Origin: an uncultured Mycoplasmatota bacterium
Lineage (GTDB): Bacteria; Bacillota_I; Bacilli_A; RF39; UBA660
Direction: 5' to 3'
Length of the DNA: 26,502 bases
Assembly: GCA_900553435.1 (NCBI GenBank)
Contig: USDC01000001.1
Coordinates: 1 to 26,502 of the forward strand
Below, in pieces: positions 8,446 through 15,590 of this stretch. Numbering within the stretch: the first letter of the stretch is position 1; every line of letters begins with the position of its first letter. Made by a program: the position numbers and the translations under genes. A model generated the notes under the pieces. That model ran no database searches. It was given only the letters and a program-made list of their open reading frames with translations, and had not been told where the DNA came from.

Positions 8446-8709
8446 TTATAGAATTACAGATTCTTCTGTAACACTTACTAATTCATATCTTTTAGTTTTA
8501 GATAATGGTCTAGTTGCTACTATACGAACTGTATCTCCTACTTTTGCAATATTTTTTTCATCATGAACTGCATATTTTTTAGTATATTTAACTCTTTTAC
8601 CATATAATGGATGTTTCATATAAGTTTCAGTTGCTACGATAATTGTTTTATCACCTTTATCACTAACAACTTTACCAGTTAGCTCTTGTCTATTTTTCTT
8701 CTCCATCAT
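8446..8709 (-). CDS. rpsQ: 30S ribosomal protein S17
   Basis: S17 is an OB-fold primary binder of the 5' domain of 16S rRNA. The 87-residue protein has the family block RQELTGKVVSDKGDKTIIV, then KHPLYGKRVKYTKKYAVHDE and GDTVRIVATRPLSKTKRYEL. Two consecutive ATG codons are possible starts. The second (8704-8706) has the better 5-nt gap to GGAGG; the first is given here. The start overlaps the end of rpmC by 20 nt. Confidence 0.95.
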   Translation of the reverse strand: MMEKKNRQELTGKVVSDKGDKTIIVATETYMKHPLYGKRVKYTKKYAVHDEKNIAKVGDTVRIVATRPLSKTKRYELVSVTEESVIL

Positions 8710-8905
8710 GGCCTCCTTCTAATTCACGTTCTCTTAGAACTGTTTTTAGTCTTGCAACTTCTTTTCTTAGTTCATTTAGTCTATGAGGTTTTTCTAAACT
8801 TCCCATAGCTCCACTAAAACGTAAATTAAATAATTCTTCTTTGTTTTCTAATATTTTTTTATTTATTTCTTCAGTGGTTAATTCTCTAATTTCTTTAGTC
8901 TTCAT
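8690..8905 (-). CDS. rpmC: 50S ribosomal protein L29
   Basis: L29 lies at the polypeptide exit tunnel next to L23 and contributes to the docking site of SRP and trigger factor. The 71-residue protein forms the usual pair of long helices (KEIRELTTEEINKKILE, then ELFNLRFSGAMGSLEKPHRL). It overlaps rplP by 11 nt and rpsQ by 20 nt, which implies coupled translation. The short Gly/Glu-rich C-terminus comes from the overlap with rpsQ. Confidence 0.96.
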   Translation of the reverse strand: MKTKEIRELTTEEINKKILENKEELFNLRFSGAMGSLEKPHRLNELRKEVARLKTVLRERELEGGHDGEEK

Positions 8906-9326
8906 TCTTCACCACTTCCTTTTTTACAAATTTTGTTTTAATAGGTAGTTTATGTGATGCAAGACGAAATGCTTCTCTTGCTACTGCTTCACTAGTACCA
9001 GCCATTTCAAACATTACACAACCTTGTTTTACTACTGCTACCCATTCTTCAACACTACCTTTTCCACTTCCCATACGTACTCCAAGAGGTTTTTTAGTTC
9101 TTGCTAAGTGTGGGAAAATATTAATCCATACTTTACCGCTTTTACTTTTTTTCATATATCTTGTCATTGCAATACGTGCTGCTTCTATTTGTCTTGCAGT
9201 AATGTATGCACCTTCTTTAGCCATAAGTCCGTACTCACCAAAAGAAACTTCCTTGTGTCCTTTTGTTTTTCCTTCATAGCTAACACGGTGAGGTTTACGA
9301 TATTTAGTTCTTTTTGGCATCAACAT
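8895..9326 (-). CDS. rplP: 50S ribosomal protein L16
   Basis: L16 organises the A-site tRNA region of the large subunit. The start at ATG 9324-9326 gives MLMPKRTKYRKPHR, the family's N-terminus, and is preceded by GGGAGG at 8 nt; a longer in-frame extension is not supported. Further blocks are ITARQIEAARIAMTRYMKK, RMGSGKGSVEEWVAVVKQG and EAFRLASHKLPIKTKFV. It overlaps the end of rpsC by 23 nt. Confidence 0.96.
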   Translation of the reverse strand: MLMPKRTKYRKPHRVSYEGKTKGHKEVSFGEYGLMAKEGAYITARQIEAARIAMTRYMKKSKSGKVWINIFPHLARTKKPLGVRMGSGKGSVEEWVAVVKQGCVMFEMAGTSEAVAREAFRLASHKLPIKTKFVKKEVVKNED

Positions 9327-9981
9327 CTTTATTACCTCCCTTATTTTTCTTAGAGGCAAGGATTTCACCTTTATAGATCCATACTTTAATACCAATCTTA
9401 CCATATGTAGTATCAGCTTCTTTATGTGCATAATCTATATCAGCTCTTAAGGTATGAAGTGGAACAGTTCCTTCACTATATCCTTCACTTCTTGCAATTT
9501 CAGCACCATTTAAACGTCCTGAAACCATAGTCTTTATACCTTTTGCTCCTGCTTTCATAGTATTTCTTATTGCTCTTTTTTGAGCTACTCTAAATGAAAC
9601 TCTGTTTTCTATTTGTGTTGCAATACTTTCTGCTACTAAATTAGCATCTAAATCTGGTTTTTTAATTTCGACTATTGAAATGTATATTTCTTCACCAGTT
9701 ATTTTAGCAAGTTCTTTTTTATGACGTTCAATATCTTCTCCACCACGACCTATTACAAGTCCTGGTTTAGCAGTTTTGATTATGATATTTGTACGTTTTT
9801 TATTTCTTTCAATAACAATACTTGCAACACTTGCTCCTTTTAAAACTTTCTCTAAATATTTACGAATTTTAATATCTATATTTAAATACTTAGAAAAATC
9901 TTTTTTAGAAGCATACCATTTACTTTCCCAGTCTTTATTAATACCTATTCTCATTCCAACTGGACTTACTTTTTGACCCAT
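9304..9981 (-). CDS. rpsC: 30S ribosomal protein S3
   Basis: S3 sits at the mRNA entry channel and has helicase-like activity together with S4 and S5. The protein is 225 residues. It has an N-terminal KH domain with the GRGG loop (KPGLVIGRGGEDIERHKKEL) and the C-terminal S3 domain (GRLNGAEIARSEGYSEGTVP, then YGKIGIKVWIYKGEIL). The start MGQKVSPVGMRIGI is canonical. It lies between rplV and rplP. Confidence 0.97.
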   Translation of the reverse strand: MGQKVSPVGMRIGINKDWESKWYASKKDFSKYLNIDIKIRKYLEKVLKGASVASIVIERNKKRTNIIIKTAKPGLVIGRGGEDIERHKKELAKITGEEIYISIVEIKKPDLDANLVAESIATQIENRVSFRVAQKRAIRNTMKAGAKGIKTMVSGRLNGAEIARSEGYSEGTVPLHTLRADIDYAHKEADTTYGKIGIKVWIYKGEILASKKNKGGNKDVDAKKN

Positions 9982-9993
9982 AGATTTACCCTC

Positions 9994-10329
9994 CTATGCT
10001 CTTTCTTTAACTTTCACAATAATGTGACTTGTTCTTTTAAATCTCTTATCAACACGTGAACGAGATCCTACTTTAAATCTTTTAAGAACAGGTCCTTCAT
10101 TTATGTAAGTTTCATTTATATATAATTTACTTTCATCTAAATTTAAATTATTAACTGCGTTTGCTATCGCTGAGTCTAACACTTTGCTAATAAGTCTACT
10201 TGCCTTTGTATTAGTAGTACTTAAAATAGCTTTAGCTTCACTAGCACTTTTACCTCTTATTAAATCAAGAGTTAATCTTGCTTTACGAGGTGCAATCATC
10301 GCAGATTTATGAATAGCTACTGCTTCCAT
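9994..10329 (-). CDS. rplV: 50S ribosomal protein L22
   Basis: L22 lines the exit tunnel with an extended beta hairpin, the site of macrolide-resistance changes in other species. The 111-residue protein has the blocks APRKARLTLDLIRGK, ISKVLDSAIANAVNN and the tunnel hairpin region FKVGSRSRVDKRFKRTSHI. It starts at ATG 10327-10329 and lies 16 nt from rpsS. Confidence 0.96.
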   Translation of the reverse strand: MEAVAIHKSAMIAPRKARLTLDLIRGKSASEAKAILSTTNTKASRLISKVLDSAIANAVNNLNLDESKLYINETYINEGPVLKRFKVGSRSRVDKRFKRTSHIIVKVKERA

Positions 10330-10345
10330 AATTATCCTCCTTCAA

Positions 10346-10618
10346 TTATTTTTTGTTCTTGTCACTACCGTGTCCACCAAATTTACGAGTAAGCGCAAAT
10401 TCTCCTAGTCTGTAACCAACCATATCTTCAGTGACATATACTGGAATAAAATCTTTACCGTTATGTACCGCAAATGTATGTCCTACAAAATCAGGATAAA
10501 TAGTTGAGGCACGTGACCAAGTTTTAATAACTTCTTTTTTACCTGTTTCATTTAATTTTCTTACTTTTTTAAGCAATCTATTAAATACATAAGGTCTTTT
10601 TTTCAAACTTCTTGACAT
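10346..10618 (-). CDS. rpsS: 30S ribosomal protein S19
   Basis: S19 forms a head complex with S13. At 90 residues it has the family signature MSRSLKKRPYV, then TWSRASTIYPDFVGHTFAVH, and GHKLGEFAxTR-type VGYRLGEFALTRKFGGH near the C-terminus. It follows rplB and precedes rplV, as in other S10 operons. Confidence 0.97.
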   Translation of the reverse strand: MSRSLKKRPYVFNRLLKKVRKLNETGKKEVIKTWSRASTIYPDFVGHTFAVHNGKDFIPVYVTEDMVGYRLGEFALTRKFGGHGSDKNKK

Positions 10619-10635
10619 ATTTACTTTCCTTTCTT

Positions 10636-11466
10636 TTATTTTTTACGACGACTTACAATAAGCTTGTCTGAAGATTTTTTGTTTTTACGAGTTTTATATC
10701 CAAGTGCTGGTTTACCCCAAGGTGTCATTGGACTCTTTCTACCAACTGGTGCTTTACCTTCACCACCACCATGTGGGTGATCAACTGGGTTCATAACAGA
10801 ACCACGTACTGTAGGACGAACTCCCATATGTCTTTTTCTACCAGCTTTACCTAGATTTACTAATTCATGATCTAAGTTACCAACTGTTCCGATAGTTGCT
10901 CTACATGTACCAAGAACTTTTCTTTGTTCTCCACTTCTAAGTCTTACTAATACATATTTTTCTTCTCTACCAAGTATTTGTGCACTTGATCCTGCACTAC
11001 GAGCAAGAGCTGCACCTGCACCTAGGTTAATTTCAATATTGTGTACAACTGTACCAACTGGAATATTTTTTATTGGAAGTGAGTTACCAACTTTGATATC
11101 AACATTTTCTCCACTTTCAACAATATCCCCAACTTTTAAATTAAGTGGTGCAATAATATATCTTTTTTCACCATCTGCATAATTTATTAAAGCAATGTTC
11201 GCACTTCTGTTTGGATCATATTCGATGCCAGCAACTTTTCCTTTAATACCGTCTTTATTTCTTTTGAAATCGATTATACGATATTTTCTTTTAGCTCCGC
11301 CACCTTTATGTCTAACAGTTATTTTTCCTTGATTGTTTCTTCCACTTTTTTTATTTAAAATTACTGATAAACTTTTTTCTGGAGTCTTTTTAGTAACTTC
11401 ATCAAAAGTGTTAGAAGTCATATTTCTTCTACCATTTGTGGTAGGATTATATTTTTTTATACCCAT
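10636..11466 (-). CDS. rplB: 50S ribosomal protein L2
   Basis: L2 is needed for subunit association and peptidyl transferase activity. The 276 residues match full-length L2. The RNA-binding core begins around GRNNQGKITVRHKGGGAKRK. The C-terminal segment MNPVDHPHGGGEGKAPVGRK holds the conserved histidine near the peptidyl transferase centre. The tail ends KKSSDKLIVSRRKK. It is preceded by AGGAGG and follows rplW. Confidence 0.97.
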   Translation of the reverse strand: MGIKKYNPTTNGRRNMTSNTFDEVTKKTPEKSLSVILNKKSGRNNQGKITVRHKGGGAKRKYRIIDFKRNKDGIKGKVAGIEYDPNRSANIALINYADGEKRYIIAPLNLKVGDIVESGENVDIKVGNSLPIKNIPVGTVVHNIEINLGAGAALARSAGSSAQILGREEKYVLVRLRSGEQRKVLGTCRATIGTVGNLDHELVNLGKAGRKRHMGVRPTVRGSVMNPVDHPHGGGEGKAPVGRKSPMTPWGKPALGYKTRKNKKSSDKLIVSRRKK

Positions 11467-11479
11467 GTTATCCTCCTAA

Positions 11480-11749
11480 CTAAAACTCTATTTTAGAGCC
11501 TTCACTTAGTTTTACCATTGCTTTTTTATAAGTTTTAGTTCTTCCTGTATATCTTCCTACTCTTCTTTTTTTACTTTTTGTATTTAATGTATTTACTTTT
11601 TCTACTTTAACTCCAAACTTTTTTTCAATTGCTTGTTTAATATGAGTTTTATTCGCTTTAGCATCTACTTTAAATACATAAACATTATCTTCTTGTAATT
11701 TTGCTGTTTTTTCAGTTATAACTGGTGCCTTAATTATTTCATAATTCAT
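11480..11749 (-). CDS. rplW: 50S ribosomal protein L23
   Basis: L23 is the exit-tunnel protein that recruits trigger factor and SRP. The 89-residue form is of normal bacterial length, beginning YEIIKAPVITEKTAKL, with NKTHIKQAIEKKFGVKVEKV and a basic loop RVGRYTGRTKTYKKA. The ATG overlaps the rplD stop codon by one base, indicating coupled translation. Confidence 0.96.
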   Translation of the reverse strand: MNYEIIKAPVITEKTAKLQEDNVYVFKVDAKANKTHIKQAIEKKFGVKVEKVNTLNTKSKKRRVGRYTGRTKTYKKAMVKLSEGSKIEF

Positions 11750-12372
11750 TATTTAAGCACCTCCTCTATAGTTTTAATAGCAGACTCTTCAACAATTAAA
11801 TTTTTGTTCATAGCAATTTCTAAAACATTTATTTTATCTACTGGCACAACTGTTAAATTTTTGTTATTACGAGCTGCAAGTGATAAGTTTTCGTTTTCTT
11901 CGTTAGTTACTATTAAAGCTGTTTTTTCCACTTTTAAGTTTTTTAATACATTAATTAAATCTTTTGTTTTATTAGTTTCAAGTTTTAAGTTTTCAACAGC
12001 AACTAATTCTTTGTTTTTATATTTACTAGAAAGAATACTAAGTAATGCAAGTTTTCTTTCTTTTTTATTCATTTTCTTACTGTAATCTCTTGGAGTTGGA
12101 CCAAATACTATTCCTCCACCTCTCCATTGTGGACTTCTGTTTGATCCTTGTCTTGCTCTTCCTGTACCTTTTTGTCTCCAAGGCTTTCTTCCTCCACCTG
12201 AGACTTCTCCTCTAGTCTTTGTTTTTGCTGTACCTTGACGAAGACCAGCTTGTGCAAAAGTGATTGCATCAAAAAGCACACTTTCATTTACTTCTATATT
12301 CCATATTTTATCGTTTAAAGTTAAGTCTTTTACTTTTTCTCCACTAAGGTTTAAAAGATTAATTTTAGCCAT
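11749..12372 (-). CDS. rplD: 50S ribosomal protein L4
   Basis: L4 contributes a long loop to the exit tunnel; in E. coli it also represses its own S10 operon. The 207-residue protein shows the tunnel loop SGGGRKPWRQKGTGRARQGS followed by PQWRGGGIVFGPTPRDYS. The C-terminal globular part (ALIVTNEENENLSLAARN) is typical. It lies between rplC and rplW. Whether this homologue regulates the operon cannot be told from sequence. Confidence 0.96.
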   Translation of the reverse strand: MAKINLLNLSGEKVKDLTLNDKIWNIEVNESVLFDAITFAQAGLRQGTAKTKTRGEVSGGGRKPWRQKGTGRARQGSNRSPQWRGGGIVFGPTPRDYSKKMNKKERKLALLSILSSKYKNKELVAVENLKLETNKTKDLINVLKNLKVEKTALIVTNEENENLSLAARNNKNLTVVPVDKINVLEIAMNKNLIVEESAIKTIEEVLK

Positions 12373-12384
12373 TATAATTCCTCC

Positions 12385-13185
12385 TTACTCCTCAGTCTTA
12401 TTAGTTTCTTCTTCAGAAGCAGTCTTTTCTTCAGTTTTTGTTTCTTCTTTAACTTCAGTTTCAACTTCATCAGTCTTTACTAAAGCTTCTTCTACTACTT
12501 CTTCCGGCACTGTTTCTTCAACGATATCATATGTAATTAATTCTACTGGATTTTTAACGTCTCCTTTTTTAACAGAAGTTCTAATAAGTACTAAAGATTT
12601 TTTAGGTCCAGGAACATTTCCTTTTATAAGGATACAGTTATTTTCTAAATCAACATCAATAATTTGTAGATTTTGAATAGTAACTGTTTCATTTCCCATA
12701 TGTCCAGGTAATTTTTTACCTTTTAATACTCTTTTTGGTAACATAGTTCCCATTGAACCTGGTCCTCTATGATAATGTGAACCATGTGACATAGGTCCTC
12801 TGTGTTGATTATGTCTTTTAATAACACCTTGGAAACCTTTACCTTTACTTGTACCTGTAACATCTACAGTTTCTCCCACTTCAAATACACTAGCATCTAT
12901 TTTATCTCCTACTGTATAAGAAGTAACATCTACTCCTCTAATTTCTTTTAAGAAGCGCTTAGGTTCAGTTTTTGCTTTTTTAACATGTCCCATTTCTGGT
13001 TTGTTTGATGCTTTTTCTTTTTTGTTAAAAGCACCTAATTGAATAGCGTTATATCCATCTTTTTCAGTTGTTTTAATTTGAGTTACAACATTTGGTTCAA
13101 CTTGAACAACTGTTACTGGAATAAGCTTACCGTCAGTAGTGAATACTTGAGTCATTCCTACTTTACGTCCTAAGATTCCTTTCAT
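12385..13185 (-). CDS. rplC: 50S ribosomal protein L3 with acidic C-terminal tail
   Basis: L3 is an early-assembly protein whose loop reaches the peptidyl transferase centre. Residues 1 to about 218 are a normal L3: KGILGRKVGMTQVFTTDGKL, then GTSKGKGFQGVIKRHNQHRG and SHGSHYHRGPGSMGTMLPKR. Residues from about 220 to 266 form an added tail made almost entirely of Glu, Thr, Val and Lys, with about 18 Glu. Most L3 proteins end near residue 210. The tail is encoded in the same AT-rich style and ends in a clean stop before rplD. Confidence 0.95.
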   Translation of the reverse strand: MKGILGRKVGMTQVFTTDGKLIPVTVVQVEPNVVTQIKTTEKDGYNAIQLGAFNKKEKASNKPEMGHVKKAKTEPKRFLKEIRGVDVTSYTVGDKIDASVFEVGETVDVTGTSKGKGFQGVIKRHNQHRGPMSHGSHYHRGPGSMGTMLPKRVLKGKKLPGHMGNETVTIQNLQIIDVDLENNCILIKGNVPGPKKSLVLIRTSVKKGDVKNPVELITYDIVEETVPEEVVEEALVKTDEVETEVKEETKTEEKTASEEETNKTEE

Positions 13186-13196
13186 TTTTTCTCCTC

Positions 13197-13505
13197 CTAT
13201 AATTTAATTTCAATATCAACACCACTTGGTAAGTCTAGATGTGTAAGTGCATCTATTGTTTCCTTACTAGGGTCTAATACATCAATAAGTCTTTTGTGTG
13301 TACGCATTTCAAATTGTTCACGACTATCTTTATACTTGTGAACAGCTCTCAAAATTGTAAACTTTTCAATTTCTGTTGGTAGTGGTACTGGACCACACAC
13401 AACTCCACCAGTTCTCTTAATAGTCTCAACTATTTTTCTAGCTGCGTTATCTAAGATTCTGTGATCGTATGCTTTTAATTTAATACGAACTTTTGTCTTT
13501 GACAT
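13197..13505 (-). CDS. rpsJ: 30S ribosomal protein S10 (NusE)
   Basis: S10 is a head protein and also the NusE component of antitermination complexes with NusB. The 102-residue protein matches the family along its length: KVRIKLKAYDHRILDNAARK, GPVPLPTEIEKFTILRA, and the C-terminal LPSGVDIEIKL. It is the first gene of the operon. Its ATG (13503-13505) follows GAAGGAGG with a gap of about 8 nt and a small hairpin just upstream. Confidence 0.97.
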   Translation of the reverse strand: MSKTKVRIKLKAYDHRILDNAARKIVETIKRTGGVVCGPVPLPTEIEKFTILRAVHKYKDSREQFEMRTHKRLIDVLDPSKETIDALTHLDLPSGVDIEIKL

Positions 13506-13629
13506 ATTTTTATCCTCCTTCGCCTATTTTCTAATAGACTCGCTCCATACGAATTACCTGACTTTCTAATTAAGTATTAACAACCTAACCTGGTGTGTCA
13601 GCAACCTCGCACTTCTCAGCAGTCATACA
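13506..13629 (-). ncRNA. 5' leader of the S10 operon, possible cis-regulatory RNA
   Basis: About 120 nt lie between the predicted transcription start and rpsJ. The stretch is much less AT-rich than its surroundings and includes the coding-strand motif TGCGAGGTTGCTGACACACC (13589-13608). I associate this pattern with S10 leaders of other Firmicutes from memory, without a search. A 7-bp hairpin GUCUAUU-AGAA-AAUAGGC at 13522-13539 (one G-U pair) sits directly in front of the GAAGGAGG ribosome binding site. This fits a leader through which a ribosomal protein could control the operon; the ligand is unknown. Confidence 0.5.
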
Positions 13630-13635
13630 TAATCA

Positions 13636-13664
13636 ATTATATGCAAAAAAAAAGAAAAAAGCAA
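13636..13664 (-). promoter_or_regulatory. Sigma-A type promoter of the S10 operon
   Basis: On the minus strand a perfect -10 box TATAAT (13636-13641) lies 17 bp from a weak -35 TTGCTT (13659-13664). The spacer is nearly all T (C between runs of T). Transcription would start near 13629. It is the only good promoter between the IS and rpsJ, so the ribosomal operon does not depend on the IS for transcription. Confidence 0.7.
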
Positions 13665-13709
13665 GAATTTTTTTCATAAAATTATCACAAAAGCTAATTT
13701 TCAGTTACT

Positions 13710-13725
13710 ACTCAGCCCTAAATAA
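13710..13725. repeat. Left terminal inverted repeat of the IS
   Basis: ACTCAGCCCTAAATAA matches the right end with one mismatch. It overlaps the outer arm of the AT-rich hairpin at 13720-13749. Confidence 0.6.
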
Positions 13726-13749
13726 CGAATTTTAAATAATTCGTTATTT
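13720..13749. terminator. AT-rich 12-bp hairpin after the transposase gene
   Basis: AAATAACGAATT (13720-13731) and AATTCGTTATTT (13738-13749) are perfectly complementary around a 6-nt loop. On the plus strand it is followed by a run of T, so as a terminator it works best against plus-strand transcription entering the IS. For the transposase mRNA it has only short T runs, so it may act there as a weak terminator or a 3' stabiliser. It lies 15 nt beyond the transposase stop. Confidence 0.5.
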
Positions 13750-13764
13750 TTTTGCATGGCAAAA

Positions 13765-15360
13765 CTAGGCGAATAAAATCTTGCCTTCAAATATTTGCCC
13801 TATAATTTTATAAACATCATGTTTTCTTAGTTTAGAAGTTTTTATTATACTCATAATGTTACCAAATCTTTCTCCACCTCTCTTACTTCTAAATCCACCA
13901 GATACTTTAGTTTTGCCTTTAATCATTCTAAGTAGTCTTTCCATAAAGTTATTATCATATGGAACAGTAAAATCATGAATATAGAAAAGAACTATTGCTT
14001 TTGAATTAACTAATCGTCTTCGAAGTGTTTCTTCCTTTTCTTGCCAATATGTTGAAGATATTCCTTTATTCTCTTCCTCTGCTTTTTGTGAAATTAAATC
14101 ATATTCTTTCTCTATTTCTTTTATTTCTTCTTCTGTAAAATATTCTCTTCCAAAAGCAGTAAGTATTTTTCTATTTCTTTCAACTCTTAACAAGAAATAA
14201 TATATTTCCATTTGCCAACTAGTTTCTAATACATTTTGATAACCTTCTTTACAATATCTTCCTATATGAACAACACAATCTTGATTGTGAGTTCCATATT
14301 TAAATACACCTGTATCGTGGTCTGATATTATTGTTCCATAAAAATCATCTAAAATACCATCTTCTTTTATTGGATCATCTCCTTTATGATGATGATATTT
14401 ATAAACTACATTAGTTTTATTAGCATATCCTCTATAATAAGATGCTTTACCATTTTCTGAAGTAGTTACTTCATCTGTATGTTGATATAATCCATTTAAA
14501 ATATTTTTTGTTATATTATTTATTGTTGGCTCTGTTTTATCTGAAAATTCTTCATAGATATTATCAATAGTTCCTTCGGAAATATTGATAATACCTTTAG
14601 TTAAATCTTTCAATAATTCTTTTATTTTACTATAACTAATAGAACAGTAAACACCTAAAATAATTATTAATATTTTAACATCATCATTATAAGTTACATC
14701 GGAATAAAATTCTTTAGGAAGTATATCTGTAGCATCTTCTTCATGTATAAATATATGTTTTTCTACATATGGCTCTACCTTAATGCCTATTTTATATTTA
14801 ACAGTATTTTTTTTATTCTTTCCTTTAATGCGATGAATAATTTCAACTACTTTAACATCACCATTTTTTATTTTTTCTCCCATATCATTTTTTGCAAGAG
14901 TTTTACCTTTATGACCAACTTGTCCTCCTGTTTTTTTAGAACTTTTTTCTCTATGATTATATGTATTAGGACCACTTTTTTCTTTTTTGAATTCCATTTC
15001 TTTACTTGTTGGAATAGAAGAGTTAGTACTATTTTTATTAATTTGATTTGTTAATTTATCAATAGTATATTTATCTGTATTTTCTTTTTGTAATATTTGT
15101 TTTTTTAATCTTTCTATTTCTTGATATGCTTTATTTAGTTCAACTTCCAATTTCTTATTTCTTTCAACCAATGGAATTGTTTCTTTTTCTACTGCTTTTT
15201 TGATTTTATTATCATTAGATTTTTCTATATAGTTTAACTCATATTTTAAAGTTGAAATTTCTAATTTTAAACTCTTATTTTCTTTTGTTAATATTATGTT
15301 TTTATTATATTCTTCTTCATACATATCGTATATATCATTATTAAATTTACTTCTACTCAT
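13765..15360 (-). CDS. IS66-family transposase
   Basis: A 531-residue DDE transposase that appears intact. Residues 15-110 form a heptad-rich coiled coil, like the leucine zipper of IS66 TnpC. Residues 108-153 hold the IS66 linker (NKNSTNSSIPTSKE, then KKTGGQVGHKGKTL). The catalytic residues are visible: D296 in QHTDEVT, D347 or D349 in TIISDHDTGVF, and E474 in NFMERLLRMIKGKTKVSGGF. The C-terminal GGERFGNIMSIIKT is also characteristic. The ATG at 15358-15360 has no consensus Shine-Dalgarno site, only GGGG 11 nt upstream, which lies inside an inverted repeat. Composition matches the neighbouring AT-rich genome. Confidence 0.92.
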   Translation of the reverse strand: MSRSKFNNDIYDMYEEEYNKNIILTKENKSLKLEISTLKYELNYIEKSNDNKIKKAVEKETIPLVERNKKLEVELNKAYQEIERLKKQILQKENTDKYTIDKLTNQINKNSTNSSIPTSKEMEFKKEKSGPNTYNHREKSSKKTGGQVGHKGKTLAKNDMGEKIKNGDVKVVEIIHRIKGKNKKNTVKYKIGIKVEPYVEKHIFIHEEDATDILPKEFYSDVTYNDDVKILIIILGVYCSISYSKIKELLKDLTKGIINISEGTIDNIYEEFSDKTEPTINNITKNILNGLYQHTDEVTTSENGKASYYRGYANKTNVVYKYHHHKGDDPIKEDGILDDFYGTIISDHDTGVFKYGTHNQDCVVHIGRYCKEGYQNVLETSWQMEIYYFLLRVERNRKILTAFGREYFTEEEIKEIEKEYDLISQKAEEENKGISSTYWQEKEETLRRRLVNSKAIVLFYIHDFTVPYDNNFMERLLRMIKGKTKVSGGFRSKRGGERFGNIMSIIKTSKLRKHDVYKIIGQIFEGKILFA

Positions 15361-15456
15361 AATAACTGCAACCCCATCTTTCTTTGATATATTTATTATC
15401 TCATAAACTCACAAAAAAGACGAGACATTTTTTGGATTGCAGTTATATCTCGTCTT
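15361..15456 (-). ncRNA. Transposase mRNA leader: 5' terminator hairpin complementary to the ribosome binding region
   Basis: The leader begins with AAGACGAGA and TCTCGTCTT (15448-15456 and 15417-15425 in plus coordinates), a perfect 9-bp stem followed by six T on the coding strand, as in an intrinsic terminator. Its 22-nt loop contains ATAACTGCAATCC. Just before the transposase ATG the leader reads GGGGTTGCAGTTAT (15362-15375). The two can pair over ten perfect base pairs (15437-15446 with 15362-15371), extended to 13 with one G-U. That pairing would cover the only Shine-Dalgarno-like bases. This suggests low transposase expression by early termination, by start-site occlusion, or by both. 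Confidence 0.6.
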
Positions 15457-15460
15457 ATTA

Positions 15461-15491
15461 AGTATATCATGCTTTTTTACTTTTTTGTCAA
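15461..15491 (-). promoter_or_regulatory. Transposase promoter
   Basis: On the minus strand a perfect -35 TTGACA (15486-15491) and a -10 TATACT (15461-15466) with an extended TGA in front are separated by 19 bp. The predicted start, near 15454, falls at the 5' arm of the leader hairpin. It lies just inside the right IS end. Confidence 0.65.
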
Positions 15492-15499
15492 TTAATTAT

Positions 15500-15515
15500 T
15501 TATTTATGGCTGAGT
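15500..15515. repeat. Right terminal inverted repeat of the IS
   Basis: TTATTTATGGCTGAGT is the partner of 13710-13725. The transposase -35 box begins 8 bp further in, which supports this as the element's end. Confidence 0.6.
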
Positions 15516-15590
15516 TTTTAACACTTATAACTTTTTGATTTAAACAACATCATAATGTATTATAAAATCTCCTTAAATTTATTTTTAAAC

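Larger units (their letters stand above)
13710..15515 (-). mobile_element. IS66-family insertion sequence (single-ORF type)
   Basis: The element is inferred from an intact IS66-type transposase flanked by matching ends. The left end ACTCAGCCCTAAATAA (13710-13725) is the reverse complement of the right end TTATTTATGGCTGAGT (15500-15515) at 15 of 16 positions. Outside these the similarity continues weakly with a one-base gap. The length of about 1.8 kb suits IS66 members with only the large transposase gene (no tnpA or tnpB). I see no convincing 8-bp target duplication, so the exact ends are uncertain. The insertion lies about 45 bp upstream of the S10 operon -35 box. Confidence 0.65.

Noticed and set aside
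8895..9431. Longer version of L16 with 35 extra N-terminal residues
   Set aside because: The extension lies within rpsC, lacks family similarity, and the ATG at 9326 has a good ribosome binding site.
13710..15515. Target-site duplication for the IS
   Set aside because: The 8-bp flanks (CAGTTACT and TTTTAACA) do not match, so no duplication can be claimed for these ends.
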